From contig NZ_NSFV01000001.1 in NCBI RefSeq assembly GCF_002295115.1, positions 310,001 to 374,000 of the forward strand: DNA of 64,000 nt, in the 5' to 3' direction. Position 1 is the stretch's first letter, and each line of letters begins with the position of its first letter. Under the pieces are notes generated by a model. It saw nothing but the letters and a program-made list of their open reading frames with translations, was not told where the DNA came from and ran no database searches. The stretch is from Mesorhizobium sp. WSM4311. Its GTDB lineage: Bacteria > Pseudomonadota > Alphaproteobacteria > Rhizobiales > Rhizobiaceae. Shown here piece after piece: positions 16,374 through 24,675 of this stretch. The position numbers and the translations under genes were made by a program.

Positions 16374-17579
16374 ATGAGTGCCAAATTCCTCCGCATCGCG
16401 GTCGTGCTCGGTCTGTTGTCCGCCATCGGCCCGTTCGCGATCGACATGTATCTTCCCGCTTTGCCGTCGATCGGCGCGGATCTGCACGCCGGCACCGCCG
16501 CCGTGCAGATGAGCCTGCTGATCTTCTTCCTGTCGATGGGCTTCGGCCAGATCGTCGTCGGGCCGATCTCCGACATGGTCGGCCGAAAGCTGCCGCTCTA
16601 TGGCGGTCTTGCGCTGTTCATGGTCGGCGGCATCGGTTCGGCAATGGCGCCGACCATCGAGTGGCTGATCGCCTTCCGCTTCCTGCAGGGCCTTGGCGCC
16701 AGCGCCGGCATGGCCGTGCCGCGTGCCATCGTGCGCGACTTGCACACCGGCAATGAGGCGGCCAAGCTGATGTCGTTGCTGATGCTGGTGTTTTCGGTGT
16801 CGCCGATCCTGGCGCCGCTGACCGGCAGCCAGATCATCGAGAATTTCGGCTGGCGCGCCGTGTTCTGGACGGTGACCGGTGCGGCAGCCCTTGCCACCAT
16901 CCTGCTCGCGACATCGCTCAAGGAAACGCGGCCGGCGGCAGAGCGCGTCGGTTCTTCCTTCGGCACCGCGCTTGCCGGCTACCGGTTCCTGATGGGCGAC
17001 CGCAACTTCCTTGGCCTGGTGGCGATCGCCGGCTTCGGCATTGCGAGCTTCTTCGTCTATCTGTCGAGTTCGTCCTTCATCCTGATCGACCATTACGGGC
17101 TGTCGCCTTCGGTCTACAGCGTGTTCTTCTCGATCAACGCGGTGGCCTTCATCGGCATGTCGCAGCTGACGGGACTGCTGGCCGAGCGTTTCGGGCTGCG
17201 GCGCGTGGTGCGCGTCGCGGTCACCGGCTACGCCTCGACGATGGTGGTGCTGCTGGCGATCATGGCGACGGGCGTCGACCGGCTCGACGTGATGGCGGCC
17301 CTGCTGTTCGTCGGCTACGGCTTCCTCGGCCTGGTCATCCCGACCACCTCGGTGCTGGCCATGGAAGAACATGGCGAGATCGCCGGCACGGCCTCGGCGC
17401 TGATGGGCACGCTGCACTTCGCCATCGGCGCGCTCGCCATGGGCGTCGCCGGCGTGTTCTTCGACGGCACGCCGCTGCCGATGGTCGCCGGCATCACGCT
17501 CTGCGCGGTGATTTCCTTCACGCTGGCAAAGGTCACGCTCGGCCGCTCGCGCGAGGCGGTCGAAGCGCCGGCGGAATAG
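16374..17579 (+). CDS. Bcr/CflA family multidrug efflux MFS transporter
   Basis: The 401-residue protein has 12 predicted transmembrane segments. The N-terminus (GLLSAIGPFAIDMYLPALPSI) and the loop motif GPISDMVGRKLPLYGG are characteristic of the Bcr/CflA drug:H+ antiporters (bicyclomycin, chloramphenicol and similar substrates). It should be an inner-membrane exporter under control of the divergent TetR regulator. An 11-bp stem terminator follows the stop codon. Confidence 0.9.
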   Translation: MSAKFLRIAVVLGLLSAIGPFAIDMYLPALPSIGADLHAGTAAVQMSLLIFFLSMGFGQIVVGPISDMVGRKLPLYGGLALFMVGGIGSAMAPTIEWLIAFRFLQGLGASAGMAVPRAIVRDLHTGNEAAKLMSLLMLVFSVSPILAPLTGSQIIENFGWRAVFWTVTGAAALATILLATSLKETRPAAERVGSSFGTALAGYRFLMGDRNFLGLVAIAGFGIASFFVYLSSSSFILIDHYGLSPSVYSVFFSINAVAFIGMSQLTGLLAERFGLRRVVRVAVTGYASTMVVLLAIMATGVDRLDVMAALLFVGYGFLGLVIPTTSVLAMEEHGEIAGTASALMGTLHFAIGALAMGVAGVFFDGTPLPMVAGITLCAVISFTLAKVTLGRSREAVEAPAE

Positions 17580-17599
17580 GCATTGCTCGCAAGCGCACG

Positions 17600-17625
17600 A
17601 AAAGGCCGGGTTCCCCCGGCCTTTT
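17600..17625. terminator. Bidirectional intrinsic terminator
   Basis: Perfect 11-bp stem AAAAGGCCGGG/CCCGGCCTTTT with a 4-nt TTCC loop, so the transcript ends in U on both strands. It separates the convergent MFS and ATPase genes; the last base overlaps the stop codon of the latter. Confidence 0.85.
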
Positions 17626-18176
17626 CATTTCAGCCCTGCCTCGGCCAATACGAAACGCAACCGTGTCTCGACTGGCGCCAGGGGCAGCGGAACCAGCTCG
17701 TAACCCAGCTCCACATAGACGCCGGCCAGCGCATGGTAAGTGCGCTCGGCCTCGTCTGATGTCTGCTTGCGCTCTTGATCCTGCATGAAAATGCCAGGCC
17801 AGGGCGGGGCGATGAACACGCGCGGATTGTAGCGGAAGCGCTTGATGGCGGTGCTGATGTGTTCTGCCACGGGCAGGCCGCTCAGCCTGAGATAGCCGAG
17901 CGTGTCCGGCAAGCCGCGATCGAAGAAGACCGGTCCCTTCTGTTCGACCGCGTTCCGATATGAGCGCATTTCCCACGACAGCATGAGTTCGGCGAACAGC
18001 GCGCGGTCGCTCCAGAGCAGGGCGGTTCCGCCTATCGAGGACTGGTCGCGGATGATGCCGCGCCCGGCTTCGACTGAAGTCGCAAAGCCCGCCCCGCGCA
18101 GGGCTTCGATCAAAGTGGTCTTGCCGGAGCCCGGGCCACCGGTCAGCACGAAGAATCGATCGGAATCGTTTTGCAT
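17625..18176 (-). CDS. AAA_28-type P-loop ATPase/kinase-like protein
   Basis: The 183-residue protein begins with a Walker A motif GGPGSGKT (residues 13-20) and continues with GRGIIRDQ, FDRGLPDTLGYL and a late acidic segment, the pattern of small AAA_28 NTPases resembling nucleoside kinases. I chose ATG at 18176 over the GTG at 18200; neither has a strong ribosome site. It is convergent with the MFS gene and its upstream region faces the ssrA gene. Biological role unknown. Confidence 0.75.
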   Translation of the reverse strand: MQNDSDRFFVLTGGPGSGKTTLIEALRGAGFATSVEAGRGIIRDQSSIGGTALLWSDRALFAELMLSWEMRSYRNAVEQKGPVFFDRGLPDTLGYLRLSGLPVAEHISTAIKRFRYNPRVFIAPPWPGIFMQDQERKQTSDEAERTYHALAGVYVELGYELVPLPLAPVETRLRFVLAEAGLK

Positions 18177-18339
18177 TCTTGTCCATGGAGAAAGAGGCAC
18201 GTGATGCGGCTTCGCGGCAAATGGGCCGTACGAAGTCCGGACGGCAAAAGGCGGCCGTTGCGCGTGACGTGGATTGAGGCAGGGGAAGAAGTGGAGGTTT
18301 CTGTTGCCAGGTACCTCCGAACCCCGCCTAGAAGTGCGA

Positions 18340-18600
18340 ACCCCTAGGGCTTGATTTGAAGCTATCGCACTGCATTAAGCAGCGAGACGTGCTTCCGCAT
18401 AGTTGTCGTTGGCAACTATAAGTTTAGCCCGATGACGGTGGTACAATGCCGGGCAAAAGTACGATCTTTACACCTTCGTCGATCCTATTTCGCCCCCAGC
18501 AAAAACCGCTCTGTCGTCAACAGCGGCTTTTGGTGGAGGCGCCGGGTACCGCCCCCGGGTCCGAACGGCTTATTTCATCGCCCATTTATCGCCATAGTCG
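18340..18600 (-). ncRNA. ssrA: Permuted two-piece tmRNA (ssrA)
   Basis: Read on the minus strand, the acceptor piece comes first and ends at 18531 with CGCCTCC-ACCA; a hairpin with stem CCGGG/CCCGG and a 7-nt loop lies just before it. After a spacer of about 33 nt (18498-18530), the coding piece starts at 18497 with GGGGGCG, which pairs with CGCCTCC (one G-U) to form the alanyl acceptor stem, followed by GGATCGACG as in other tmRNA 5' ends. The tag reading frame is at 18413-18375. This is the circular permutation known from alphaproteobacterial ssrA. Outer ends are approximate. The RNA rescues stalled ribosomes with SmpB, and tagged products are degraded by ClpXP with SspB (gene at 14.8 kb). 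Confidence 0.93.
18375..18413 (-). other. tmRNA tag-peptide reading frame
   Basis: Twelve codons encode ANDNYAEARLAA followed by TAA (18377-18375). The resume codon is GCC and the C-terminal LAA is the ClpXP recognition end. The sequence agrees with the rhizobial tag as I remember it. Confidence 0.93.
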
Positions 18601-18820
18601 GTCAAGCCGACAAATCGAATATAGGGGGCGTTCGCCGGAAATGAAAGGCCGGAGTGAGGCTTTGCCCCTGTGGTCAAATCGCGACGGCAAGGGTTGACTT
18701 GGGCGCGGTCTCAACGGAAGCTTTGCGAGCGGTGAGGAGTTACCGACCTAGCGCACAAGTTGCGAAGCGCGCCACAGCCCTCATCGATCGGATCCGTGGC
18801 GCCGACGAGGGGAATTTTTG

Positions 18821-19132
18821 ATGGCCGACTATCTTGCGGATGTGAAGAAATACGACGCGGGCGCCAGCGCCGACGCGGTCGAAAAGATCGTCAAGCATCT
18901 GGGCATTGCGCTGAGGAACCGCGATTCCTCGCTGGTATCCTGCACCGACCCGAAGGAGCTCGAGCGCGTCAAGGAGAGCTGGGTGGCCAAAAAGCTCGGC
19001 GTCAGCGACGGGGCGAAGGCCGACGCCTCGATCGAGAAGACCTGCAAGGCGATGCACGCCGACAACACCAAGAGCCGCGTGACCTTTTACTACCTGGTGG
19101 CCAAGGATCTGGGCAAACTCGGCGCGCTCTGA
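18821..19132 (+). CDS. DUF2853 family protein
   Basis: The 103-residue protein starts MADYLADVKKYDAGASADAVEKIVKHLG and ends KDLGKLGAL, the recognisable DUF2853 sequence: a small, helical, cytoplasmic protein of unknown function. GAGGGGA lies upstream of the ATG at 18821, which is preferred over the adjoining TTG. It is separated from ssrA (opposite strand) by a promoter-containing gap of over 200 bp. Confidence 0.85.
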   Translation: MADYLADVKKYDAGASADAVEKIVKHLGIALRNRDSSLVSCTDPKELERVKESWVAKKLGVSDGAKADASIEKTCKAMHADNTKSRVTFYYLVAKDLGKLGAL

Positions 19133-19254
19133 CGATCGCGCGTCAATTTGCGAAGGCCGGCGCCGGCGTTGCGGCCAGCCACTTTCTCCCCGCTCACGCA
19201 ATGCGCAGGTCCGATTAGCGCCGTTTTGCTGTGTTCGACCGCCGGACTGGTCGC

Positions 19255-19260
19255 TATAAT
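19255..19260 (+). promoter_or_regulatory. Likely -10 box of the thyA promoter
   Basis: A perfect TATAAT lies 29 bp before the thyA start codon; the transcript would begin within about 20 nt of the gene. A -35 box is less clear (TTCGAC at 19234 has a short 15-nt spacing), so the promoter may be extended or weak. Confidence 0.5.
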
Positions 19261-19289
19261 ATGCGCACACTCGAATCGAGCTGGAACCG

Positions 19290-20084
19290 ATGCGCCAATA
19301 TCTCGACCTCTTGCAGCACGTGCTGGACAATGGCGCCGATCGCGCCGACCGCACCGGCACCGGCACGCGCTCCGTCTTCGGCTACCAGATGCGTTTCGAC
19401 CTGGCGCGCGGCTTTCCGGTCACCACGACCAAGAAGTTGCACCTGAAGTCGATCATCCATGAGCTCCTGTGGTTCCTGGCCGGCGACACCAACATCAAAT
19501 ACCTGACTGACCACGGCGTCACCATCTGGGACGAATGGGCCGACGAGAATGGCGACCTTGGCCCCGTTTACGGCAAGCAGTGGCGTTCCTGGCCGGACGG
19601 CCATGGCGGCTCGATCGACCAGATCGCGGGCCTTCTCAAGGAGATACGCCGCAATCCTCAATCGCGCCGGCTGATCGTTTCGGCGTGGAATCCGGCCGAA
19701 GTGGAGGCGATGGCGCTGCCGCCCTGCCACTGCCTGTTCCAGTTCTACGTGTCCGAGGGCCGGCTGTCCTGCCAGCTCTACCAGCGTTCGGCCGACATCT
19801 TCCTCGGCGTGCCGTTCAACATCGCGTCCTACGCGCTGCTGACGCTGATGGTGGCGCAAGTGACCGGGCTGAAGCCGGGCGATTTCGTCCACACACTGGG
19901 CGACGCGCATCTCTATTCGAACCATTTCGAACAGGCGCGCGAGCAATTGCGGCGCACGCCGAGGGCGCTGCCGACAATGTGGATCAATCCGGAGGTGAAG
20001 GACCTGTTCGCCTTTCGCTTCGAGGATTTCCGCCTGGAAAACTACGTGGCCGATGCCTCGATCAAGGCGCCGATCGCCGTCTGA
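19290..20084 (+). CDS. thyA: Thymidylate synthase
   Basis: The 264-residue protein has the same length as E. coli ThyA, the catalytic Cys146 in [11 protein letters not shown], the folate/dUMP-binding region [12 protein letters not shown] and the [13 protein letters not shown]-terminal motif. It methylates dUMP to dTMP using 5,10-methylene-tetrahydrofolate, producing dihydrofolate. The matching recycling enzyme, dihydrofolate reductase, is encoded at 25692. A TATAAT box precedes the gene. The mop gene converges on it. Confidence 0.97.
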   Translation: MRQYLDLLQHVLDNGADRADRTGTGTRSVFGYQMRFDLARGFPVTTTKKLHLKSIIHELLWFLAGDTNIKYLTDHGVTIWDEWADENGDLGPVYGKQWRSWPDGHGGSIDQIAGLLKEIRRNPQSRRLIVSAWNPAEVEAMALPPCHCLFQFYVSEGRLSCQLYQRSADIFLGVPFNIASYALLTLMVAQVTGLKPGDFVHTLGDAHLYSNHFEQAREQLRRTPRALPTMWINPEVKDLFAFRFEDFRLENYVADASIKAPIAV

Positions 20085-20150
20085 AGGATCTCGATATTCA
20101 GGTGATGCCGGCCTGATCTGACTCTCAACATGCCTTGAGCTCGACCCCCG

Positions 20151-20360
20151 TCAGTCGATGCCGACCATCACGTCCGAGGCCTTGACCACGGCATAGGCCG
20201 GCTTGCCCTTTTCGAGCTTGAGATCGGCGACCGCCTCGTTGGTGATCGAGGCGGTGACGACGGCGCCGCCGCCAATGTCGATCCTGACATGCGAAGTGGT
20301 GGCCCCCTTGACGATTTCGGTGATCGTCCCCTTGAGCACATTGCGGGCGCTGACCTTCAT
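20151..20360 (-). CDS. mop: Mop-type molybdopterin-binding (TOBE) protein
   Basis: The 69-residue protein is a single Mop/TOBE domain: MKVSARNVLKGTITEIVKGATTSHVRIDIGGGAVVTASITNEAV with the conserved S-A-R-N start and T-S-H-V-R-I-D strand. Mop proteins assemble as hexamers that bind molybdate and act as storage or buffer. Start ATG 20360 has GGAGA close upstream. It is divergent from modA, and the two share a spacer that holds a ModE-like site, so coregulation by molybdate is likely. Confidence 0.85.
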   Translation of the reverse strand: MKVSARNVLKGTITEIVKGATTSHVRIDIGGGAVVTASITNEAVADLKLEKGKPAYAVVKASDVMVGID

Positions 20361-20500
20361 CGGGCTCTCCATTGCTTTTATGCATGCCGTTCTCGCAAAA
20401 CCGAGGTCGCTTTTGGGCAAGATGCATGAGGGTTTGCCGCTCGTCTTACCAGAACAATCGACGGGGCATGGCGTTTTCGCAAGCCGTCGGGCCTTCCCTT

Positions 20501-20522
20501 GTTATATTCATGCGGATATATC
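20501..20522. promoter_or_regulatory. Candidate ModE binding site upstream of modA
   Basis: An imperfect palindrome GTTATATT-N5-GGATATATC lies 49 bp before modA. The TTATAT/ATATAT half-sites resemble the ModE consensus (TATA-rich half-sites about 6-8 bp apart). The match is by eye. Confidence 0.45.
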
Positions 20523-20571
20523 GATCGACAGGCCTCGCGCCGCACGGATTTCAAACCAGGGAGAGTTTTCG

Positions 20572-21366
20572 ATGACGCGCAAAGGTTTCGGGTTGAGGGC
20601 GATCGCCATCGGCGGTCTTGCGGCGACGTTGATGGCTGCGGTGCCGGCAGCACATGCGCAAGACAAGGTCGTGGTGTTTGCCGCAGCCAGCCTCAAGGAC
20701 GCGCTCGATGCGGTGAACAAGGCCTGCGAGGCCGATGTCGGTGAGGCCGCGACTGTCTCCTATGCGGCAAGCTCGGCACTGGCCAAGCAGATCGAGGGCG
20801 GGGCGCCGGCCGACGTCTTCATCTCGGCCGATCTCGACTGGATGAAATATCTTTCCGACAAGAAGCTGACCAAGCCAGACACCGAGGTGAAGCTGCTCGG
20901 CAACGAGATCGTGCTGGTGGCGCCGAAGGATTCGAAGGTCGAGGCCAAGATCGAGAAGGGTTTCGACCTCGCCAAGCTGGTCGGCGACGGCAGGCTCGCC
21001 ATGGGCGACATCAAGGCGGTGCCGGCCGGCAAGTACGGCAAGGCGGCACTGGAATCGCTCGGCGTCTGGTCCTCGGTCGAGGGCAAGGTGGCGCAGGCCG
21101 AGAATGTGCGCGCCGCACTCAAGCTGGTTTCGACAGGCGAGGCCGCTCTCGGCATCGTCTATGCCACCGACGCGCATGCCGACAAGGGCGTCAAGGTGAT
21201 CGGCACCTTCCCGGAGGATTCGCATCCGCCGATTATCTACCCGGTTGCCCAGACCGCCGATTCGAAGGACAAGGATACGACGGCTTTCCTGAAATGCCTG
21301 AAGTCCGCCAAGGCCGGCGCGCTCTTCAAGGAACAAGGTTTTACCGTGCTCACGCCGAGCAACTGA
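20572..21366 (+). CDS. modA: Molybdate ABC transporter substrate-binding protein
   Basis: The 264-residue protein has a Sec signal peptide (residues 1-27, cleavage after AAHA) and the ModA fold motifs VFAAASLKDAL, YAASSALAKQIEGGAPADVFISAD and the C-terminal GIVYATDA region. It binds molybdate/tungstate in the periplasm and delivers it to ModB-ModC. It is the first gene of modABC. Start ATG 20572 follows GGGAGAG. Confidence 0.95.
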   Translation: MTRKGFGLRAIAIGGLAATLMAAVPAAHAQDKVVVFAAASLKDALDAVNKACEADVGEAATVSYAASSALAKQIEGGAPADVFISADLDWMKYLSDKKLTKPDTEVKLLGNEIVLVAPKDSKVEAKIEKGFDLAKLVGDGRLAMGDIKAVPAGKYGKAALESLGVWSSVEGKVAQAENVRAALKLVSTGEAALGIVYATDAHADKGVKVIGTFPEDSHPPIIYPVAQTADSKDKDTTAFLKCLKSAKAGALFKEQGFTVLTPSN

Positions 21367-21386
21367 ACAGGGCCCGATAGCGCAAT

Positions 21387-22091
21387 ATGACCTGGCTGGT
21401 GGACCTCACTCCCGACGAATGGAATGCGGTCCGGCTGTCCATCAAGGTGGCGACCGTGGCGATGCTCGCCAGCCTGCCGCCGGGCATAGCCATCGCGCTG
21501 CTGCTTGCCCGCGGACAATTCTGGGGCAAGACGCTGCTCAACGGCGTGGTTCATCTGCCGCTGATCCTGCCGCCTGTCGTGACCGGCTATCTCCTGCTTT
21601 TGACGTTTGGCAAGCGCGGTCCGGCCGGCGCCTTCCTGGCCGAGCATTTCGGCATCGTCTTCTCGTTTCGCTGGACGGGTGCGGCGCTGGCCTGCGGTGT
21701 CATGGGCTTTCCGCTGATGGTGCGGGCAATCCGGCTGTCGATCGAAGCGGTGGACCGCAAGATGGAGGCGGCCGCGGGAACGCTTGGCGCCAATCCTTTG
21801 TGGGTGTTCGCCACCATCACGCTGCCGCTGATCCTGCCCGGGCTGATCGCGGGCGCCATCCTGGCCTTCGCCAAGGCGATGGGCGAGTTCGGCGCGACCA
21901 TCACCTTCGTCTCCAACATCCCCAACGAAACGCAGACGCTGCCCTCGGCGATCTACACTTTCACGCAGGTGCCGGGCGGCGATGAGGGGGCATTGCGGCT
22001 GACATTGATCTCGGTCGTCATCTCGATGGCGGCTTTGGTCGCCTCGGAAGTGCTGGCGCTGCGGGTCGGGCGGCAAATGGACATCGAATGA
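21387..22091 (+). CDS. modB: Molybdate ABC transporter permease
   Basis: The 234-residue protein has five to six transmembrane helices and the cytoplasmic EAA-type loop AAGTLGANPLWVFATITLP that contacts the ATPase. Its conserved PLILPPVVTGYLLL segment is typical of ModB. It lies 20 bp after modA and its stop overlaps the modC start by 4 bp, so the genes are one operon. Confidence 0.95.
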   Translation: MTWLVDLTPDEWNAVRLSIKVATVAMLASLPPGIAIALLLARGQFWGKTLLNGVVHLPLILPPVVTGYLLLLTFGKRGPAGAFLAEHFGIVFSFRWTGAALACGVMGFPLMVRAIRLSIEAVDRKMEAAAGTLGANPLWVFATITLPLILPGLIAGAILAFAKAMGEFGATITFVSNIPNETQTLPSAIYTFTQVPGGDEGALRLTLISVVISMAALVASEVLALRVGRQMDIE

Positions 22092-23200
22092 GCGTCCGCG
22101 TCGACATCGGCCATCGGCTCGGCGATTTCGCCATCGAGGCACGCTTCGAGAGCGCCGGGCGGCTCACCGCGCTGTTTGGGCCGTCAGGCTCCGGCAAGAC
22201 CACGCTCATCAACATGATCGCCGGGCTGATCCGGCCCGACAAGGGCCGCATCGAGGTGGAGGGTCGTGCACTGGTCGACACCGATGCCGGCATTTTCGTG
22301 CCGAAGCACAGGCGCCGTATCGGCATGGTGTTCCAGGACGCGCGCCTGTTTCCACATATGAGCGTGGCCGGCAATCTGCGTTACGGCCGCTGGTTCACGC
22401 CGGCCAAGGAGCGCTACGCCGACATGGATGCCGTCGTCGACCTGCTCGGCATCGGCCCGCTGCTCAACAGGCGCCCGGTGAAGCTCTCGGGCGGCGAGAA
22501 GCAGCGCGTGGCGATCGGCCGGGCGCTGCTCGCCAGCCCCAGGCTGTTGCTCATGGACGAGCCGCTGGCCTCGCTCGACGAGGCGCGCAAGGCCGAGATC
22601 CTGCCCTATATCGAACGGCTGCGCGATGAGACGAAGATCCCGATCGTCTATGTCAGCCATTCGGTCGCCGAGGTGGCGCGGCTGGCCAGCGACGTGGTGA
22701 TGCTGGCGCAAGGCAAGGTTGTTGCCAGCGGTCCGACCGATGCGGTGATGCAAAGGCTCGACCTGCTGCCGGCGGAAGAGCGCGGCGAGGGCGGTGCGGT
22801 GCTGGACACCAAGGTGCTGCGCCACGACGAGATTTTCGGCATGACCGTGCTCGTCTCGGCCGCCGGTGAGATCCGCGTGCCGCGTCTGGCGATGAAAGCC
22901 GGGGCTCCCGTGCGTGTCCGCATCCGGGCCCGTGATGTTATGATCGCCGCGGAGAAGCCGACAGGCCTCAGTGCGCTCAACATCCTGCCTGGCACGATCG
23001 TTGCGATCCGCCCGGGCGAAGGGCCGGCGGTCGAGGTCGACATCGATTGCAATGGCGCAACGGTGCTCGCCCGCATCACCGAACAGTCGCGGCAGGCGCT
23101 GGAATTGCGGCTCGGCGGCAAGGTTTTCGCTGTGGTCAAGACAGTGAGTTTCGACCGGGCCAACACCGGCGCCGGCCTGCCGCTCGAGGTCGATGGCTGA
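22088..23200 (+). CDS. modC: Molybdate ABC transporter ATP-binding protein
   Basis: The 370-residue protein has Walker A GPSGSGKT (residues 31-38), the ABC signature LSGGEKQRVAIGRALL, a Walker B LLLMDEPLASLD and a C-terminal TOBE/Mop domain (about residues 295-360) that binds molybdate and can feed back on transport. ATG overlaps the modB stop. It energises uptake of molybdate for nitrogenase, nitrate reductase and molybdopterin enzymes. Confidence 0.95.
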   Translation: MSVRVDIGHRLGDFAIEARFESAGRLTALFGPSGSGKTTLINMIAGLIRPDKGRIEVEGRALVDTDAGIFVPKHRRRIGMVFQDARLFPHMSVAGNLRYGRWFTPAKERYADMDAVVDLLGIGPLLNRRPVKLSGGEKQRVAIGRALLASPRLLLMDEPLASLDEARKAEILPYIERLRDETKIPIVYVSHSVAEVARLASDVVMLAQGKVVASGPTDAVMQRLDLLPAEERGEGGAVLDTKVLRHDEIFGMTVLVSAAGEIRVPRLAMKAGAPVRVRIRARDVMIAAEKPTGLSALNILPGTIVAIRPGEGPAVEVDIDCNGATVLARITEQSRQALELRLGGKVFAVVKTVSFDRANTGAGLPLEVDG

Positions 23201-23291
23201 CAGAAGCGGCGTTCGCCGCTATATTGATTTGGAATAACGGTATCGCTGAAGTGGCTTCGGCAGGAGTCCTGGCGACCGCGGAGGAGCAAAG

Positions 23292-23633
23292 ATGCCATCG
23301 CTGAGCTTGCGGATAAATCTCGATCCCGACGGGCGGATCGGTCCGGGCAAGATCGAGCTTCTGGAGCAGATCGCCACCTTCGGCTCGATCTCGGCCGCCG
23401 CGCGCGGCATGGAGATGTCCTACAAGCACGCCTGGGATCTGGTGGAGGACATGAACCGGGTGTTCGGCAAGCCGCTGGTCGCCGCGCAGACCGGAGGCCG
23501 CAAGGGCGGCGGCGCGCAGCTGACGGCCATTGGCCTGGCGGTGGTCAGCCGTTTCCGCGCCATCGAACGTGCGGCCACTGCGGCAGCGGCGACGCATATG
23601 GATGCGCTGCAGGCGGAGATCGATGCGGGCTGA
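23292..23633 (+). CDS. modE: ModE-like HTH regulator lacking TOBE domains
   Basis: The 113-residue protein consists of the N-terminal LysR-type winged helix of ModE (GKIELLEQIATFGSISAAARGMEMSYKHAWDLVEDMNRVFGKPLV) and a short helical tail. Full ModE has two additional TOBE domains that bind molybdate; they are absent here. It lies 91 bp downstream of modC and probably controls the modABC/mop region. How molybdate is sensed is unclear: the separate Mop protein or a small-molecule-free mechanism are possible. Short ModE variants are known in alphaproteobacteria. Confidence 0.8.
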   Translation: MPSLSLRINLDPDGRIGPGKIELLEQIATFGSISAAARGMEMSYKHAWDLVEDMNRVFGKPLVAAQTGGRKGGGAQLTAIGLAVVSRFRAIERAATAAAATHMDALQAEIDAG

Positions 23634-23640
23634 GAGGCGG

Positions 23641-23676
23641 GGGCGGTAGGGCAGTAGGGCAGTAGGGCAGTAGGGA
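23641..23676. repeat. Tandem 9-bp repeat (GGGCAGTAG)
   Basis: Four adjacent 9-bp units, the first with one mismatch (GGGCGGTAG). The complementary sequence CCTACTGCCTA occurs about 80 bp downstream (23754-23764), so the region could form a long hairpin between the convergent modE-like gene and cobF. Possibly part of a terminator or a slippage-prone microsatellite. Confidence 0.6.
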
Positions 23677-23762
23677 TTGCGGCCCAACTCTTCGCCGTCG
23701 GAGATTTTCGTTTCCAAATCTGCCTTAACGCGCGTCTAAGTTAGAATTTCACTGCCTACTGC

Positions 23763-24527
23763 CTATTCTTCCGGCTTGCGCAGCAGATAGGTGTCCATGA
23801 TCCAGCCCTTTTGCCGGCGGGCTTGCTCGCGGACCTTTTCGATCTCGGCGCCGACATCGCCGAGGCGACCGGAGACGATGATCTCGTCCGGCGTGCCGAG
23901 ATAGGCGCCCCAATGGATGATGACATCCGGGTCGGCGACTGTGTTGAAGGCGCATTTGCCGTCCAGCATGACGACTGTGCTGCCGGCATTGCTGGCCAGA
24001 CCTTCTTCGGTCAGCCTGCGGCCGGTGGTGACCAGGAACGAATCGCCGATGCGGTTCAGTGCCATTTTGTGGCTGGCGGCAAGCGCCTGGATGGCGGTGA
24101 TGCCGGGGATGACTTCCAGTTCGAAGGCGACATTGTTCCTCAGGCGCACGCGCTCGAGGATGCGCAGCGCGCTGTCGTAGAGCGAAGGATCGCCCCAGAT
24201 CAGGAAGGCGCCGCAGCCATCCTCGGCGATCTCGTCGCGGATCAGGGCTTCGTAGATGGCAGCGATGGCTTCGTGCCAGTCGTCGACGGTCGAGCGGTAG
24301 GAAGACGTCGGTTCGGCGCGGACCGGCACGCCGAATTCGACGCGGCGCGATTTCGGGTTGCTGACGAAGCGGTCGCAGATCTCGCGCCGCAATTCGGCAA
24401 GGTCGTTCTTCTTGGCGCCCTTGTCGGGGATGAACAGCACATCGGCACGGTTCAAGCCCGATATGGCCTGAACCGTCATGTGGTCGGGGTTGCCGGCGCC
24501 GATGCCGATGACGAGAAGCTTGCGCAT
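23763..24527 (-). CDS. cobF: Precorrin-6A synthase (deacetylating)
   Basis: The 254-residue protein is a tetrapyrrole methylase: N-terminal MRKLLVIGIGAGNPDHMTVQAISGLNRADVLF, the central EVIPGITAIQALAASH segment and VIIHWGAYLGTPDEII near the C-terminus match CobF. It methylates precorrin-5 at C1 and releases acetate in the aerobic cobalamin pathway, typical of rhizobia. ATG 24527 follows AGGAG. It is alone here rather than in a cob cluster. Confidence 0.9.
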   Translation of the reverse strand: MRKLLVIGIGAGNPDHMTVQAISGLNRADVLFIPDKGAKKNDLAELRREICDRFVSNPKSRRVEFGVPVRAEPTSSYRSTVDDWHEAIAAIYEALIRDEIAEDGCGAFLIWGDPSLYDSALRILERVRLRNNVAFELEVIPGITAIQALAASHKMALNRIGDSFLVTTGRRLTEEGLASNAGSTVVMLDGKCAFNTVADPDVIIHWGAYLGTPDEIIVSGRLGDVGAEIEKVREQARRQKGWIMDTYLLRKPEE

Positions 24528-24675
24528 GGGCCGAACTCCTGCCCGATCGGAAGCTGTTAGTCCAGACCGCTGGCATGTCCAGGCCGGTGTGGCGTAGTCA
24601 CGCAAGTGGAAGGGCTTTGAAACGCCGCATTGAAACGGCTAGGGTCGTCGGGGCATTCTTGCCGAGGGGGCTTCG

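Noticed and set aside
18432..18697. Plus-strand open frames over the ssrA region
   Set aside because: They lie antisense to the tmRNA elements, have no ribosome site, and their products show no known domain.
20203..20571. Longer N-terminus of modA starting at 20203
   Set aside because: The signal peptide begins at 20572, and the extension covers the mop gene and the candidate ModE box.
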